36,690 nt of DNA from Bacteroidetes bacterium RIFCSPLOWO2_12_FULL_35_15 (GTDB taxonomy: Bacteria > Bacteroidota > Bacteroidia > 2-12-FULL-35-15), in contig MEPB01000084.1 of assembly GCA_001769385.1 (NCBI GenBank), positions 790 to 37,479 of the forward strand, given 5' to 3'. Numbering within the stretch: position 1 is the stretch's first letter; each line of letters begins with the position of its first letter. A program made the translations under genes and the position numbers. The notes below the pieces were generated by a model that did no database searches, was not told the origin of the DNA, and was given only the letters and a program-made list of their open reading frames with translations. Shown here piece by piece: positions 23,698 to 32,998 of the stretch.

Positions 23698-25772
23698 TTA
23701 TTTATAACAATTTTCTTTTTCAATAGTTCTTTTTCAGTTTTTACGCGAAGTAGATAAATGCCACTTGAAAAGTTTGATAGATCAATACTTTCATTGCCTG
23801 ATGAGTAACCTTCAAAATGATAAACAATTTTCCCATTCAGATCATTTATTGTAATTGCGATTTTTTGGTTTGAAGGGATAGTGAAATAAATTATACCTGA
23901 ACTTGGATTGGGATATAAGTCAATTGATGCCTGTTCTGACAGTACTTCGAACCCTGTAACAAGTGTTGATGAATAAGCCCCGGCATCTGTTCCGGCATAA
24001 AGTCTTCCTCCTTCACTGGTAATGTTTTTCACAAAAAGATTTGACAGCGCATTATTAAAAGACGCCCAATTATTGCCATTGTTATCTGATGTAAATATTC
24101 CACCACCCCATGTAGTTGCATAGATAACCCCATTTTTTTCAATTACTTCTGTAACTTGATTATTATTTATTCCATTATTTGAGGCCGTCCAGCTTGTTCC
24201 ATTATCGGATGATTTATAAATGCCATTACCATCTGTACCAACATACAGATTACTGCCACTTATCAAAATTGAATTTATTTTTACGGATGGCAGATTTGAA
24301 CTTATGGTCTGCCAGTTCAGTCCAAGATCATTGGTAGAATAAACTTTTCCGGAATAGGTGCCGACATAAATTGTTGCAGTATTTGAAGCCAGTGCCGTCA
24401 GCCCATCCGGAAAACCGGTTGGTATTTCTGTCCAGTTTACACCATCATCAATCGTTTGAAATAAGCCTCGTGGAGTAAATTGTGCACCGCTTGTGACGGC
24501 AAGTACCCGCTGGTTATCTGCTTTCAGAATAAATGCATCACTTGTAAGACCTGTGTTTGCAGGTATCCATGTGCTGCCATTGTTGTTTGATCTGAAAACA
24601 TTTTCATTTTGAGTGGATACAAAAATGGATGTGTTTTTCGTGGTAAGTGCAAGAATATTGAATGATGTCAATCCGTTGTTTGTTCTGGACCAGGTGATAC
24701 CATTATCACTTGAAGTATAAACTCCGGTTCGGCCGGAACCGGCAATTACCGTTGTGCTATTTGACGCTATTGCTGTAATATCATTCGCATTCAGTCCATC
24801 ATTAGATTCTGACCAGTAGCCTCCATTGTTTGGGGAACGATAAACACCATTTACCGTTGCAGCCAATACATTGATTCCACTCACCATCAGATCATCCACA
24901 GAAGGATAATTGTGTGGCAAACCAGTAGGGAAAGGTTGATCCGGCATTCCGCTGTTCACCGGTGTCCAGCTGCTTCCATTATTAACAGAAGCAAAAATAC
25001 CCTCTGAATATGTTCCTGCAAAAATAGTTCCTGACTTTATTGTAAAAGATTTTGCCCACATGCCTGCAGGAAAACCTGTATTTGAAGAAGTCCAGTTAAG
25101 TCCTCTATTAACTGATTTCATTATTCCTGAACTGGTACCTGCATAAATGGTGTTGCCATTTGTGATGAGTGCGTAAACAAAAGTGTTGGAAGGAAATTCA
25201 CCTGCAACACTTGTCCAGGTATTTCCATTATTACTTGATCGGTAAAGTCCCAATCCGTATGAACCTGCAAAAACGGTATCGCCCATTTCAGCAAAGGAAT
25301 AAATGGCATAGTTAATCGGGATTCCTGTATTGGCTATTGACCAGTTGTTGCCATTGTTTGAAGAGAAAAAAACGCCATCTGCAGTTGCTGCAAATAATCC
25401 TGTGGAGGCTGAAAAAAGTTTTGTGATACTAAAGTTTGTGAGCCCTGTATTCTTGGCTGTCCAGGTGTTTCCATTATTTGTAGAAAGGTAAACACCACTT
25501 TCATTTATTCCGGCAAAAATGGAACTTCCGTTTACAGCAAATGAGACAACCGTCTTTCTTTCGATGCCAGCGTTTGCCACATTCCAGTTTTGACCATCAT
25601 CGGAAGAAACGAATACTCCATTTCCTGTACCCGCGAATAAATTACTTCCTGATTTCGCCATCGCATTTATTACTCCACCATAGGGACCATTCGTTTCCCA
25701 TTGGCCAAAAGAGAAAGGAATGTTTATAATAAAAAGAATTTCTAAAAAATATTTGTGTAATTGATTTTTCAT
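23694..25772 (-). CDS. Secreted BNR/sortilin-like propeller protein with T9SS type A sorting domain
   Basis: 692 aa from ATG at 25772, with a signal peptide (about residues 1-23, ending IPFSFGQ). Residues about 24-600 hold many units of the form GTxxGVFxSxNNGxxW (GNGVFVSSDDGQNWNVANAG, ADGVFFSSNNGNNWSIANTG, GNGIYKSSDNGTSWTASNNG), the Asp-box/BNR pattern of sortilin-like beta-propellers. The last ~85 residues are a T9SS C-terminal domain (SIDLYPNPSSGIIYF, NDLNGKIVYHFEG, FSSGIYLLRVKTE), which directs export through the type IX system and surface attachment or release. A TTG/TACTTTTG promoter lies 63 bases upstream. Ligand or partner unknown. Confidence 0.9.
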   Translation of the reverse strand: MKNQLHKYFLEILFIINIPFSFGQWETNGPYGGVINAMAKSGSNLFAGTGNGVFVSSDDGQNWNVANAGIERKTVVSFAVNGSSIFAGINESGVYLSTNNGNTWTAKNTGLTNFSITKLFSASTGLFAATADGVFFSSNNGNNWSIANTGIPINYAIYSFAEMGDTVFAGSYGLGLYRSSNNGNTWTSVAGEFPSNTFVYALITNGNTIYAGTSSGIMKSVNRGLNWTSSNTGFPAGMWAKSFTIKSGTIFAGTYSEGIFASVNNGSSWTPVNSGMPDQPFPTGLPHNYPSVDDLMVSGINVLAATVNGVYRSPNNGGYWSESNDGLNANDITAIASNSTTVIAGSGRTGVYTSSDNGITWSRTNNGLTSFNILALTTKNTSIFVSTQNENVFRSNNNGSTWIPANTGLTSDAFILKADNQRVLAVTSGAQFTPRGLFQTIDDGVNWTEIPTGFPDGLTALASNTATIYVGTYSGKVYSTNDLGLNWQTISSNLPSVKINSILISGSNLYVGTDGNGIYKSSDNGTSWTASNNGINNNQVTEVIEKNGVIYATTWGGGIFTSDNNGNNWASFNNALSNLFVKNITSEGGRLYAGTDAGAYSSTLVTGFEVLSEQASIDLYPNPSSGIIYFTIPSNQKIAITINDLNGKIVYHFEGYSSGNESIDLSNFSSGIYLLRVKTEKELLKKKIVINK

Positions 25773-25834
25773 TTTTTGTTTGATTTAGGTTCTGATGAAG
25801 GATTATTTTTTTATTTCCAGTCTTAAAAATCATT

Positions 25835-25862
25835 CAAAAGTATTGCAAGGGATTGCAAACAA
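25835..25862 (-). promoter_or_regulatory. Promoter of the propeller gene
   Basis: On the minus strand TTG (25862-25860), 17-base spacer, then TACTTTTG (25842-25835), matching TAnnTTTG. It lies 63 bases upstream of the ATG at 25772. Confidence 0.55.
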
Positions 25863-26178
25863 TATGTAATATTCGTTAACAGGGATTTTAGTATAGCCAG
25901 AAAGTGAAAAATGTTTGCTTGTGAAAGCCTTTCGAATCTTCAGGCCTTATGCTTTTAGCAACCAGTCGAATGCTCTGTTTAACACCACTTTTTTTGAAGC
26001 ATAATAAGAAAATGATCCTATAACCATTATCACAATAATGCCAAAACCAATAATATATCAACAAAAAAACATTGCTCTACAGCGCTTTATCCATACCTAT
26101 TTGAGGTTAAAATCTTGGCAGTTAACACGATAGAATCAATAGAACTGAATAGAGGAAAATATAGGAGAGCTGGCTTCA
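25863..26178. other. Intergenic region with one gene fragment
   Basis: No complete gene. Apart from the fragment at 25947-26057 there is a short hairpin (GCTGG-CTTCAC-CCAGC, near 26169-26184) leading into the 14-mer. Confidence 0.4.
25947..26057 (-). pseudogene. C-terminal fragment of a membrane protein
   Basis: An open stretch of 36 codons bounded upstream by a TGA: one hydrophobic helix (IIGFGIIVIMVIGSFSYYAS) followed by KKVVLNRAFDWLLKA and a stop. This looks like the last transmembrane helix and tail of an acyltransferase- or transporter-like protein whose body is gone. Low certainty. Confidence 0.35.
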
Positions 26179-26192
26179 CCCAGCGGGATCAC
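26179..26192 (+). repeat. 14-bp direct repeat, right copy
   Basis: CCCAGCGGGATCAC, identical to 23016-23029 and in the same orientation, immediately before the terminator at 26193. Confidence 0.5.
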
Positions 26193-26233
26193 AAAAAGGT
26201 CGAAATTAAAGAAATTTAATTTCGACCTTTTTT
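26193..26233. terminator. Strong bidirectional intrinsic terminator
   Basis: 18-bp stem AAAAAGGTCGAAATTAAA (26193-26210) with its complement (26215-26232) around a GAAA loop, A-run on one side and T-run on the other. It starts 3 bases after the stop of the minus-strand gene at 26236, which it should terminate. Confidence 0.8.
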
Positions 26234-26235
26234 GT

Positions 26236-26628
26236 TTAACGAAGATAAAATTTTATCGGAAGATTATACTGTACGCTTACAAGATTGCCATTTTGAGTTC
26301 CGGGGTTCCATTTGGGCATTATGCTTATCACACGCAAAGCTTCCTTATCACAACCCTGGCCTCCGGCAACTCCTCTTAATATTTTTATACCACTTAGTGT
26401 GCTATCCTTCTCCACCACAAACGTGACATAACATGTACCAGTGATATTATGTTCTTTTTCAAACTCCGGATAGGTAATATTCGTTTGAATAAATTTCATC
26501 ATTTTGTCATTCCCACCGGGAAAAGTAGGCATTTTTTCTACAATTGCAAAAGGTTGTTCGGACTGATTTAATTGTCCATAACAAATGCCGGAACAAAACA
26601 ATATGCCTACAAGAATCAGGTTTTTCAT
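26236..26628 (-). CDS. Secreted stand-alone TonB C-terminal domain protein
   Basis: 130 aa from ATG at 26628. Signal peptide (KNLILVGILFCSGICYGQ), short linker with VEKMPTFPGG, then a TonB C-terminal domain: MMKFIQTNITYPEFEKEHNI, GTCYVTFVVEKDSTLSGIKI, CDKEALRVISIMPKWNPGTQ and VQYNLPIKF. No membrane anchor remains after cleavage, so it is a soluble periplasmic version of unknown partner. It is the downstream member of a tandem pair (32-base gap) with 26661 and ends at a strong terminator. It is similar to the cassette-borne gene at 8138. Confidence 0.88.
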   Translation of the reverse strand: MKNLILVGILFCSGICYGQLNQSEQPFAIVEKMPTFPGGNDKMMKFIQTNITYPEFEKEHNITGTCYVTFVVEKDSTLSGIKILRGVAGGQGCDKEALRVISIMPKWNPGTQNGNLVSVQYNLPIKFYLR

Positions 26629-26660
26629 GATGTGGAAATTAAAAATATAATTTGTTTTTT

Positions 26661-27062
26661 TTAACGAAACGAATATTTTATTGGCAAATTAAACTGAACC
26701 CTTACAAATTTACCATTCTGTTTTCCAGGTTTCCATTTTTTCATTCTGGAGATTACACGCACCGCTTCTTTATCACAACCCGGCCCACCTGGCACTCCTC
26801 TCAATACCCTTATATCACTCAATGAACCATCCTTCTCTACCACAAATGTTATGTAGCACGTGCCGCTGATACCTGCCTCTTTTTCAGCCTTTGGATACTT
26901 GACATTTTTTTGAATGAACTTCTTCATGGCAGCTTCACCACCTTTATAAGATGGCATTTGCTCTACAATAGTTAAAGGAGCATCTGTATTATTAGATGTT
27001 GCTTTCTGAGCAAAAGAAAGGCCGGTGCAGAAAAGTAAGGTCAGGAGAAAAATATTTTTCAT
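26661..27062 (-). CDS. Secreted stand-alone TonB C-terminal domain protein, paralogue
   Basis: 133 aa from ATG at 27062. Signal peptide (KNIFLLTLLFCTGLSFAQ), the linker motif VEQMPSYKGGEAAMKKFIQ, then the same domain as its neighbour (GTCYITFVVEKDGSLSDIRV, CDKEAVRVISRMKKWKPGKQ, VQFNLPIKY). The two are clearly a tandem duplication and probably one transcript, ending at 26193. A conserved Cys pair (GTCY and GCDKEA) could form a disulfide in the periplasm. Confidence 0.88.
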   Translation of the reverse strand: MKNIFLLTLLFCTGLSFAQKATSNNTDAPLTIVEQMPSYKGGEAAMKKFIQKNVKYPKAEKEAGISGTCYITFVVEKDGSLSDIRVLRGVPGGPGCDKEAVRVISRMKKWKPGKQNGKFVRVQFNLPIKYSFR

Positions 27063-27153
27063 GAATATATTGTTTTTGATTTGCTATGTTTTTCAAACTT
27101 ACAATAATTACTGGAAATATTTTCAAATTTATTTATTTTGTTCTACCTAATTT

Positions 27154-29295
27154 CTACCCCTTAGTCAACCCCTTCCTGCTTAAAGCAATTCGCTTGCGAT
27201 CAATATCTATTTCCGTAACTCTTACCATTACCGTTTGCCCCACTTTTATGATGGAGGAAGGATCAGTAATAAACCTGTCGCTTAGTTGTGAGATGTGTAC
27301 CAATCCATCCTGATGAACACCTATATCTACAAATGCACCGAATTTAGTTACGTTGGTAACAATGCCAGGAAGGAGCATTCCAACAATCAGATCTTTTATA
27401 GTATTCACTGTATTATCGAATTCGAAGATCTCAAATTCCTTCCGTGGGTCGCGGCCCGGTTTTTCTAATTCTTTTAAAATATCTTTTAAGGTAAACTCCC
27501 CTATTTTTTCAGTAATATATTTTTTAATGTCAATTTTTTCACGAATTGTTTTTTCATTGATCAGGTCTTCCAATTTACAGTTGGCATCTTTTGCCATTGC
27601 CTCCACAACAGTATAACTCTCGGGATGCACAGCACTTGCGTCCAATGGATTTTTTGCATTACGAATGCGTAAGAATCCTGCACATTGTTCAAATGCTTTT
27701 TCGCCCATGCGCGGTACTTTTAATAATTGTTTACGTGTTTTAAATGCACCATGCTCATTCCGGTATTTTACAATATTGTTTGCCAAGGTCGGGCCTAAAC
27801 CCGCAACATAGGTGAGCAATTCTTTACTTGCCGTATTTAATTCAACACCAACTTTATTCACACTACTTTCTACTACTTCATCCAATTTTTTCTTTAATAG
27901 TTGTTGATCCACATCGTGTTGGTATTGTCCCACACCAATCGATTTCGGATCTATCTTCACTAACTCTGCCAGTGGATCGGCTAATCTGCGACCAATACTA
28001 ACAGCGCCACGCACCGTAATATCTTTATCCGGAAATTCTTCCCGTGCCACATCACTTGCACTGTAAATACTTGCTCCACTTTCATTCACCATTATTATAA
28101 GAATAGTCTCCGGTAACTTTTTAATGGAACGTATGAATGTTTCTGTTTCACGTCCTGCTGTACCATTACCAATGGCAATAGCTTCGATAGAATAAGTTGT
28201 TGCCAACCGAAGTACTTCCTGCTCTGCGCCTATACTTCCACTTTGTCCGGTGTGCGGATAAATCACACTGTCTTCCAGTAATTTCCCTTGCTCATCCAAC
28301 ACTACTACTTTGCAACCTGTTCTGAATCCCGGATCGATCGCCATCATTCGCTTTTGTCCGAGTGGCGCAGCTAACAGGAGTTCCCGTATATTATCAGCAA
28401 ACACATTGATCGCTGCTTCATCCGCTATTTTTTTTGTAAGCACCCTGTATTCAGTTTCCATACTTGGTTTGAGTAAACGTTTGTATGAATCTTCGATGGC
28501 TTGTTTTACCAATGCCGTACATTGGTTTTTATTTTTCAGGAACAAAAGCTCTAAATTATTTAGGGACTCTTCAATCTCAGGTGAAATATCGATACTCAAA
28601 AAGCCTTCGTTCTCACCTCTACGCATAGCTAATAAGCGGTGACTCGGACATTTCATCAGTGACTCTGACCAATCAAAATAGTCTTTGTATTTTTCGCCTT
28701 CTGCTTTTTTACTGCTACGAACTTTACTTGTAATCGTGGCGGAATTTTTAAACAGATTTCGCAAAGTTGTTCGCGCTTTTTCGTCTTCACTAATTATTTC
28801 GGCAATAATATCCAATGCCCCGGCTATTGCTTCTTCGTTTGTGTTTACGCCTAATTCACAGTTGACATACGACCTTGTTTCATTCTCTATCGAATTGCTT
28901 TCTTGCTTAAATATCAGCAATGCCAATGGCTCCAATCCTTTTTCTTTGGCTGCAACAGCACGTGTTTTGCGTTTTGGTTTGTAAGGCAAATAAATATCTT
29001 CGAGTCGGTTTATATCTAATACATTCTCAATTTTTTGTTTTAATTCGGATGTTAATTTCCCCTGCTCCTCAATACTTTTTAAAATAAATGTTCTACGACT
29101 TTCAATTTCTTCGAGTTCGGCCTGTAAACTTTTTATGTTGATGATCTGCACTTCATCTAAGCCAGCGGTGGCTTCTTTGCGGTAACGCGCAATGAATGGA
29201 ACTGTGCCTCCTGCTTTTAATAATTCAAGCGTTGCAGAAACTTGTTTTTTATCGATAGAAAGTGATGATGCAATTATTGATTCAAAGTTGTTCAT
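27154..29295 (-). CDS. tex: Tex family S1 RNA-binding protein
   Basis: 713 aa from ATG at 29295, close to the usual Tex length (about 720-780). In order: an N-terminal helical Tex domain (about 1-190, PFIARYRKEATAGLDEVQI), a YqgF/RNase H-like domain (about 320-450, MAIDPGFRTGCKVVVLDEQG, AIGNGTAGRETETFIR), helix-hairpin-helix units (about 490-560, YVAGLGPTLANNIVKYRNEH, LLKVPRMGEKAFEQCAGFL) and a C-terminal S1 domain (about 640-710, GIVTNVTKFGAFVDIGVHQD, GLVHISQLSDRF). Tex is a cytoplasmic, transcription-associated nucleic-acid-binding protein. It appears to be a single-gene unit; no terminator is obvious in the 91 bases after it. Confidence 0.95.
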   Translation of the reverse strand: MNNFESIIASSLSIDKKQVSATLELLKAGGTVPFIARYRKEATAGLDEVQIINIKSLQAELEEIESRRTFILKSIEEQGKLTSELKQKIENVLDINRLEDIYLPYKPKRKTRAVAAKEKGLEPLALLIFKQESNSIENETRSYVNCELGVNTNEEAIAGALDIIAEIISEDEKARTTLRNLFKNSATITSKVRSSKKAEGEKYKDYFDWSESLMKCPSHRLLAMRRGENEGFLSIDISPEIEESLNNLELLFLKNKNQCTALVKQAIEDSYKRLLKPSMETEYRVLTKKIADEAAINVFADNIRELLLAAPLGQKRMMAIDPGFRTGCKVVVLDEQGKLLEDSVIYPHTGQSGSIGAEQEVLRLATTYSIEAIAIGNGTAGRETETFIRSIKKLPETILIIMVNESGASIYSASDVAREEFPDKDITVRGAVSIGRRLADPLAELVKIDPKSIGVGQYQHDVDQQLLKKKLDEVVESSVNKVGVELNTASKELLTYVAGLGPTLANNIVKYRNEHGAFKTRKQLLKVPRMGEKAFEQCAGFLRIRNAKNPLDASAVHPESYTVVEAMAKDANCKLEDLINEKTIREKIDIKKYITEKIGEFTLKDILKELEKPGRDPRKEFEIFEFDNTVNTIKDLIVGMLLPGIVTNVTKFGAFVDIGVHQDGLVHISQLSDRFITDPSSIIKVGQTVMVRVTEIDIDRKRIALSRKGLTKG

Positions 29296-29457
29296 AAGAA
29301 GATACTGAATATAAAATGTTTTGTGATCTTTCGTAAAAATAGTTATTAAGGATTGATGTACATGATTTAATTTTTATTCCAATCACTTACATATCCCATA
29401 CTGCAAATGTTCGTATTCCTCTTTTTTACTATTTGATTCAAGATTTCTGATTGTTCA

Positions 29458-30009
29458 ATGGCTGGTAAATTTGAAATAGAAACAAGTAATTCACTGCTCA
29501 AATTCAGAAAGAAAAAAGAAAAGAAGTTTTTCATAAATCTAATTTACTCTTATTTCCAAAGTAAAAATAATTTCACAATACTAAATTCCTTAGCCAACAC
29601 CTCTCTTCAGATGATGTATTTTTGGTGTATGGAACTGATCTTAAAACAACCAATAAATAAACCAGCTTGTATCTGCATTTTATTTGACAGGGTAATTGAT
29701 TCAGAAAAACTAAATTCATCCTGGTTGAAACACAAGGAATATTTTTTCCTTCTTACTTTTGAGATCGACAATTCAAATCTGGATATAATACTAAAACAGG
29801 AAGAACTTGGGTTGACTCACCGGTATAAAAATGTAAGTCATTTTCCTGATAAATTATTTCGTTTCCTGTACAACACAAAAGATTCGGAAGTTTATAATTT
29901 TTGTCATATTACCGCATATTACGACAAACACATTTTAGCGAAGGCATCCATTTCTCGTACCAATTGGGTACTTAAAGTGGAACGCATAAATGTACTAAAA
30001 GAGAAATAG
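29458..30009 (+). CDS. Hypothetical protein
   Basis: 183 aa if started at ATG 29458; a shorter product from an internal Met near residue 52 is possible. The N-terminal ~40 residues are very basic (FRKKKEKKF). The body (about 60-183) alternates hydrophobic and charged segments (ACICILFDRVIDSEKLNSSW, EYFFLLTFEIDNSNLDIILK, AYYDKHILAKASISRTNWVL) and looks like a soluble alpha/beta domain. No family recognised, no signal peptide. It runs divergently from tex and 54 bases ahead of the acetyltransferase gene. Confidence 0.55.
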   Translation: MAGKFEIETSNSLLKFRKKKEKKFFINLIYSYFQSKNNFTILNSLANTSLQMMYFWCMELILKQPINKPACICILFDRVIDSEKLNSSWLKHKEYFFLLTFEIDNSNLDIILKQEELGLTHRYKNVSHFPDKLFRFLYNTKDSEVYNFCHITAYYDKHILAKASISRTNWVLKVERINVLKEK

Positions 30010-30063
30010 CATTATCTTTACCGTTTAATTTTTTCAGCAAAAAAAAATAAAAATATTTCGAAA

Positions 30064-30543
30064 ATGGCTTTAAGCAATTTTGAACGTATGATTCAACTGG
30101 CAGAAGAAGTTTTTGCCGTTAAGAACGATCCAGATCAGCTCGATGTAAACCAGGATGTGATCGAACGATTGCAAAAGATACATCCCTCCACCGTTTCTGA
30201 ACAGGATGATGGTAATGGCCCTGTTGCTTGGGTGTTGGTGATACCTACCACGCTTGAGCTGATGAACCAATTTCTGGGAAACAAAATTTCAGAGAAGGAA
30301 CTATTCGAATTAACCCCTATTGGTGCATCGTATGAAGCATTATACCTCTGCTCGGCTATGGTGTTAAAAGAGTACAGGAGAAAGGGTATTGCAAAAAAAC
30401 TAGCACTGGCTGCAATTGAAAATATCCGCAAAGACCATTCTTTGAAAGCACTTTTTGTATGGCCCTTCAGTAAAGAAGGTGAACAGGGTTCAGAAGAAGT
30501 AGCACGTTTAACATCTTTGCCATTGTATAAACGATCTAACTAA
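30064..30543 (+). CDS. GNAT-family N-acetyltransferase
   Basis: 159 aa from ATG 30064. The central core has the GNAT motif A, YLCSAMVLKEYRRKGIAKKL (about residues 97-116), with the RRKGIA pyrophosphate-binding loop for acetyl-CoA, followed by the helix LALAAIENIRK. The N-terminal half (PSTVSEQDDGNGPVAWVLVI) supplies the strands before it. The C-terminus is short, ending SLPLYKRSN. It should acetylate an amine on a small molecule or protein in the cytoplasm; the substrate cannot be read from sequence. Confidence 0.75.
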   Translation: MALSNFERMIQLAEEVFAVKNDPDQLDVNQDVIERLQKIHPSTVSEQDDGNGPVAWVLVIPTTLELMNQFLGNKISEKELFELTPIGASYEALYLCSAMVLKEYRRKGIAKKLALAAIENIRKDHSLKALFVWPFSKEGEQGSEEVARLTSLPLYKRSN

Positions 30544-30606
30544 ATAGATAATTCATCTATTTGATTTTCCATATCTCATAAATTATCAGACCTTTGTAAC
30601 TGTTTT

Positions 30607-32454
30607 ATGACAAAGAAAATAGAATTACTCGCACCGGCTAAAGATCTGGTTCATGGAATGGCTGCCATCAACTGTGGTGCAGATGCCGTTTATATTGGCG
30701 CTCCACAATTTGGAGCACGTGCAAATGCCAACAATTCCATTGCTGATATTGAGGCATTGGTAAAATACGCACATCTGTATGGAGCACAGGTATTCACAGC
30801 TGTAAATACAATCATTTATGATACTGAACTGGAAACCTGTCGCAAAATGATCTTCGAGCTATACAATGCAGGTGTTGATGCACTCATTGTTCAAGATATG
30901 GGGATCCTTGAAATGGACCTTCCTCCTATTACCTTACACGCCAGCACACAAGCAAATAACCGTGATGCCGACAAAATTAAATTTCTAGAAAAAGCAGGGA
31001 TCAAACGTGTGGTATTGGCCCGCGAACTTAATCTACATCAGATAAAAGAAATTTCGGATGCCACTCCTGTTGAACTGGAGTTTTTTGTGTCGGGTGCATT
31101 GTGTGTGGCTTTTAGCGGAAATTGTTACATGAGTGTGGCAGGTGGCGAACGAAGTGCCAACCGTGGCGAATGTGCTCAAAATTGCAGATTACCGTATAAC
31201 TTAATTGATGGTACAGGAGAAACTTTGCTTTCGAGCAGTCACTTGCTTTCTATTAAAGACCTTGATGTTTCAGACCAAATTCCAAATTTAATTGAAGCAG
31301 GTATCACTTCTTTTAAAATTGAGGGCCGACTCAAAGACATGGTATATGTAAAAAATAATGTGTCGTTCTTACGAAAGAAGATAGATGCTGTTTTAAATGG
31401 CAGTAAAAATTATATCAAAGCATCCTCCGGAAAAAGTATTTATGGTTTTGAAGCTGCATTAGATCGTAGCTTTAATAGAGGGTATTCAAACTATTTTGTG
31501 AACGAACGAAAGGATAAAATTGGATCCTGGGAAAGTCCGAAATCAAAAGGACAATTTATCGGTAAATTGATTCAAACAAAAGGGAATGCCTATTTTATTG
31601 AAAACGGAAACACACTTAACAATGGCGATGGCTTATGTTTTACGAATGACAAAGGTGAATTTGGAGGTTTTCAGGTGAATACGGTGACGAACGATCTGAT
31701 AGTTCCCAATGAGATGAAGAGCATTAGTAACGGAACAGACATTTTCCGTAACAACGATCTGGCCTTCGCGAAACTTGTTGAACGTGAAGATAGCGCTATA
31801 CGTAAGATCAATACAAAACTTTTATTATCAGAAACCGAAACAGGGTTTCAATTATTGGTTACTGATGAAGATGGATATGAAAGCTTTGCTAACTGCCTTC
31901 ATACAAAAGAGCAAACAAAAAATAACGAATCGATCATCGCAAACATAAAAACGCAACTTTCCAAAACAGGGAATACAGCTTATGTTGCAGCGGAAATAGA
32001 AATTCAATTTTCAGAGAATTGGTTCCTTCCTATTTCAAAGATCAATGAATTACGAAGATCCGTTTACGAACAATTATCCGCAACAAGATCAAAAAATTAT
32101 AAACGGGAAGAATACCCGATAGAAAAAACATCGCATCCGTATCCTGAAACTGAACTTGATTTCACCTATAATATTTCCAACAAACTTGCCCGTAAATTTT
32201 ATGAACGACACGGAGCAAAAAAAATGGAGCAGGCCATCGAATTGCAAGAAAAAAGAGACAAAGCCTGCGTGATGACTACAAAATATTGCATCAAATACGA
32301 GTTGGAACAATGTCCTAAATATCATAAGGACCAAGTGGAGAAAAAACTGATCGAACCACTTATACTTACTCAAGGAAATAATCACTATCAATTAAAATTT
32401 AATTGTGGACCTTGTGAAATGGAGATCTGGGAGAAAGATAACAAAGAGGTTTAA
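30607..32454 (+). CDS. Peptidase U32 family protein (tRNA/rRNA hydroxylation type)
   Basis: 615 aa from ATG 30607. The N-terminal TIM-barrel-like U32 domain (about 1-330) shows ELLAPAKDLVHGMAAINCGA, ADAVYIGAPQFGARANA, LHASTQANNRDADKIKFLEK and the cysteine-rich FVSGALCVAFSGNCYMS with RGECAQNCRLPY. A later part (about 555-615) has more cysteines (KACVMTTKYCIKYELEQC, FNCGPCEMEIW). E. coli members RlhA and TrhP introduce 5-hydroxycytidine in 23S rRNA or hydroxyuridine in tRNA, with clustered cysteines probably holding an Fe-S cluster. I do not assign a single symbol because length and domain order fit neither exactly. Cytoplasmic; probably a single-gene unit. Confidence 0.88.
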   Translation: MTKKIELLAPAKDLVHGMAAINCGADAVYIGAPQFGARANANNSIADIEALVKYAHLYGAQVFTAVNTIIYDTELETCRKMIFELYNAGVDALIVQDMGILEMDLPPITLHASTQANNRDADKIKFLEKAGIKRVVLARELNLHQIKEISDATPVELEFFVSGALCVAFSGNCYMSVAGGERSANRGECAQNCRLPYNLIDGTGETLLSSSHLLSIKDLDVSDQIPNLIEAGITSFKIEGRLKDMVYVKNNVSFLRKKIDAVLNGSKNYIKASSGKSIYGFEAALDRSFNRGYSNYFVNERKDKIGSWESPKSKGQFIGKLIQTKGNAYFIENGNTLNNGDGLCFTNDKGEFGGFQVNTVTNDLIVPNEMKSISNGTDIFRNNDLAFAKLVEREDSAIRKINTKLLLSETETGFQLLVTDEDGYESFANCLHTKEQTKNNESIIANIKTQLSKTGNTAYVAAEIEIQFSENWFLPISKINELRRSVYEQLSATRSKNYKREEYPIEKTSHPYPETELDFTYNISNKLARKFYERHGAKKMEQAIELQEKRDKACVMTTKYCIKYELEQCPKYHKDQVEKKLIEPLILTQGNNHYQLKFNCGPCEMEIWEKDNKEV

Positions 32455-32494
32455 ATTGTATTCGTATTTTAACTAAAAATAAATTTCTTATTTC

Positions 32495-32998
32495 CTAAAG
32501 CTTTCTCTTTCGCCTATACGCATCTAATATTTTTTTGGGATAATTGGATGTATCGATCTCTACATACATTGCCCAGATATCATTATTATTCAGTACAAAT
32601 ACGGAAGGAAATTTTTCAAAACAAAAATCAATTGCCTTAATATAATCCTGATATTTTGTCGAATTATTAAAAGCAAAATGCACCCCATTCCGTACGTCTT
32701 TTTTCTTTTTTATATTGTTTAACAATAACCTGGCTCTATTCAATATTTCTCGATTGATAGTTGTGTCGGATGTCAAATAAAAAGTTTTATACCGCCTCTT
32801 CTTCTTTATTTTTTTAATACTATATTCCTTGTTAAAAAACTGACCTCGTGATGGAGTAAAATTGAGTTCAATGCAATTTGGATGCGTTTTACGTTCAATA
32901 TATAATTCAGCTAATTTCTGAAACCCAAGTATAGGAAAGAGTGTCAAGCTAATTAACCCTACCGGAAAAAATAATTTTCTTCGACTGCGATGTTTCAT
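32495..32998 (-). CDS. Small membrane-anchored hypothetical protein
   Basis: 167 aa from ATG at 32998. A basic N-terminus (KHRSRRK) and one membrane segment (about residues 9-25, LFFPVGLISLTLFPILGF) precede a soluble domain of about 135 residues with lysine-rich patches (SIKKIKKKRRYKTFYLTSD, NNIKKKKDVRNGVHFAFNN) and a C-terminal alpha/beta part (YIKAIDFCFEKFPSVFVLNN). The layout (short tail, one helix, small periplasmic alpha/beta domain) recalls ExbD, but the ExbD helix signature is absent. Convergent with the U32 gene, 40 bases away. Confidence 0.6.
   Translation of the reverse strand: MKHRSRRKLFFPVGLISLTLFPILGFQKLAELYIERKTHPNCIELNFTPSRGQFFNKEYSIKKIKKKRRYKTFYLTSDTTINREILNRARLLLNNIKKKKDVRNGVHFAFNNSTKYQDYIKAIDFCFEKFPSVFVLNNNDIWAMYVEIDTSNYPKKILDAYRRKRKL

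Noticed and set aside
26100-26192. tRNA or other stable RNA gene before the 26193 terminator
   Set aside because: Only one short hairpin (GCTGG/CCAGC) is visible and there is no convincing promoter upstream.
30607-32454. Collagenase/protease function for the U32 protein
   Set aside because: U32 proteins with these cysteine clusters are better supported as RNA hydroxylation factors; no protease active site is visible.
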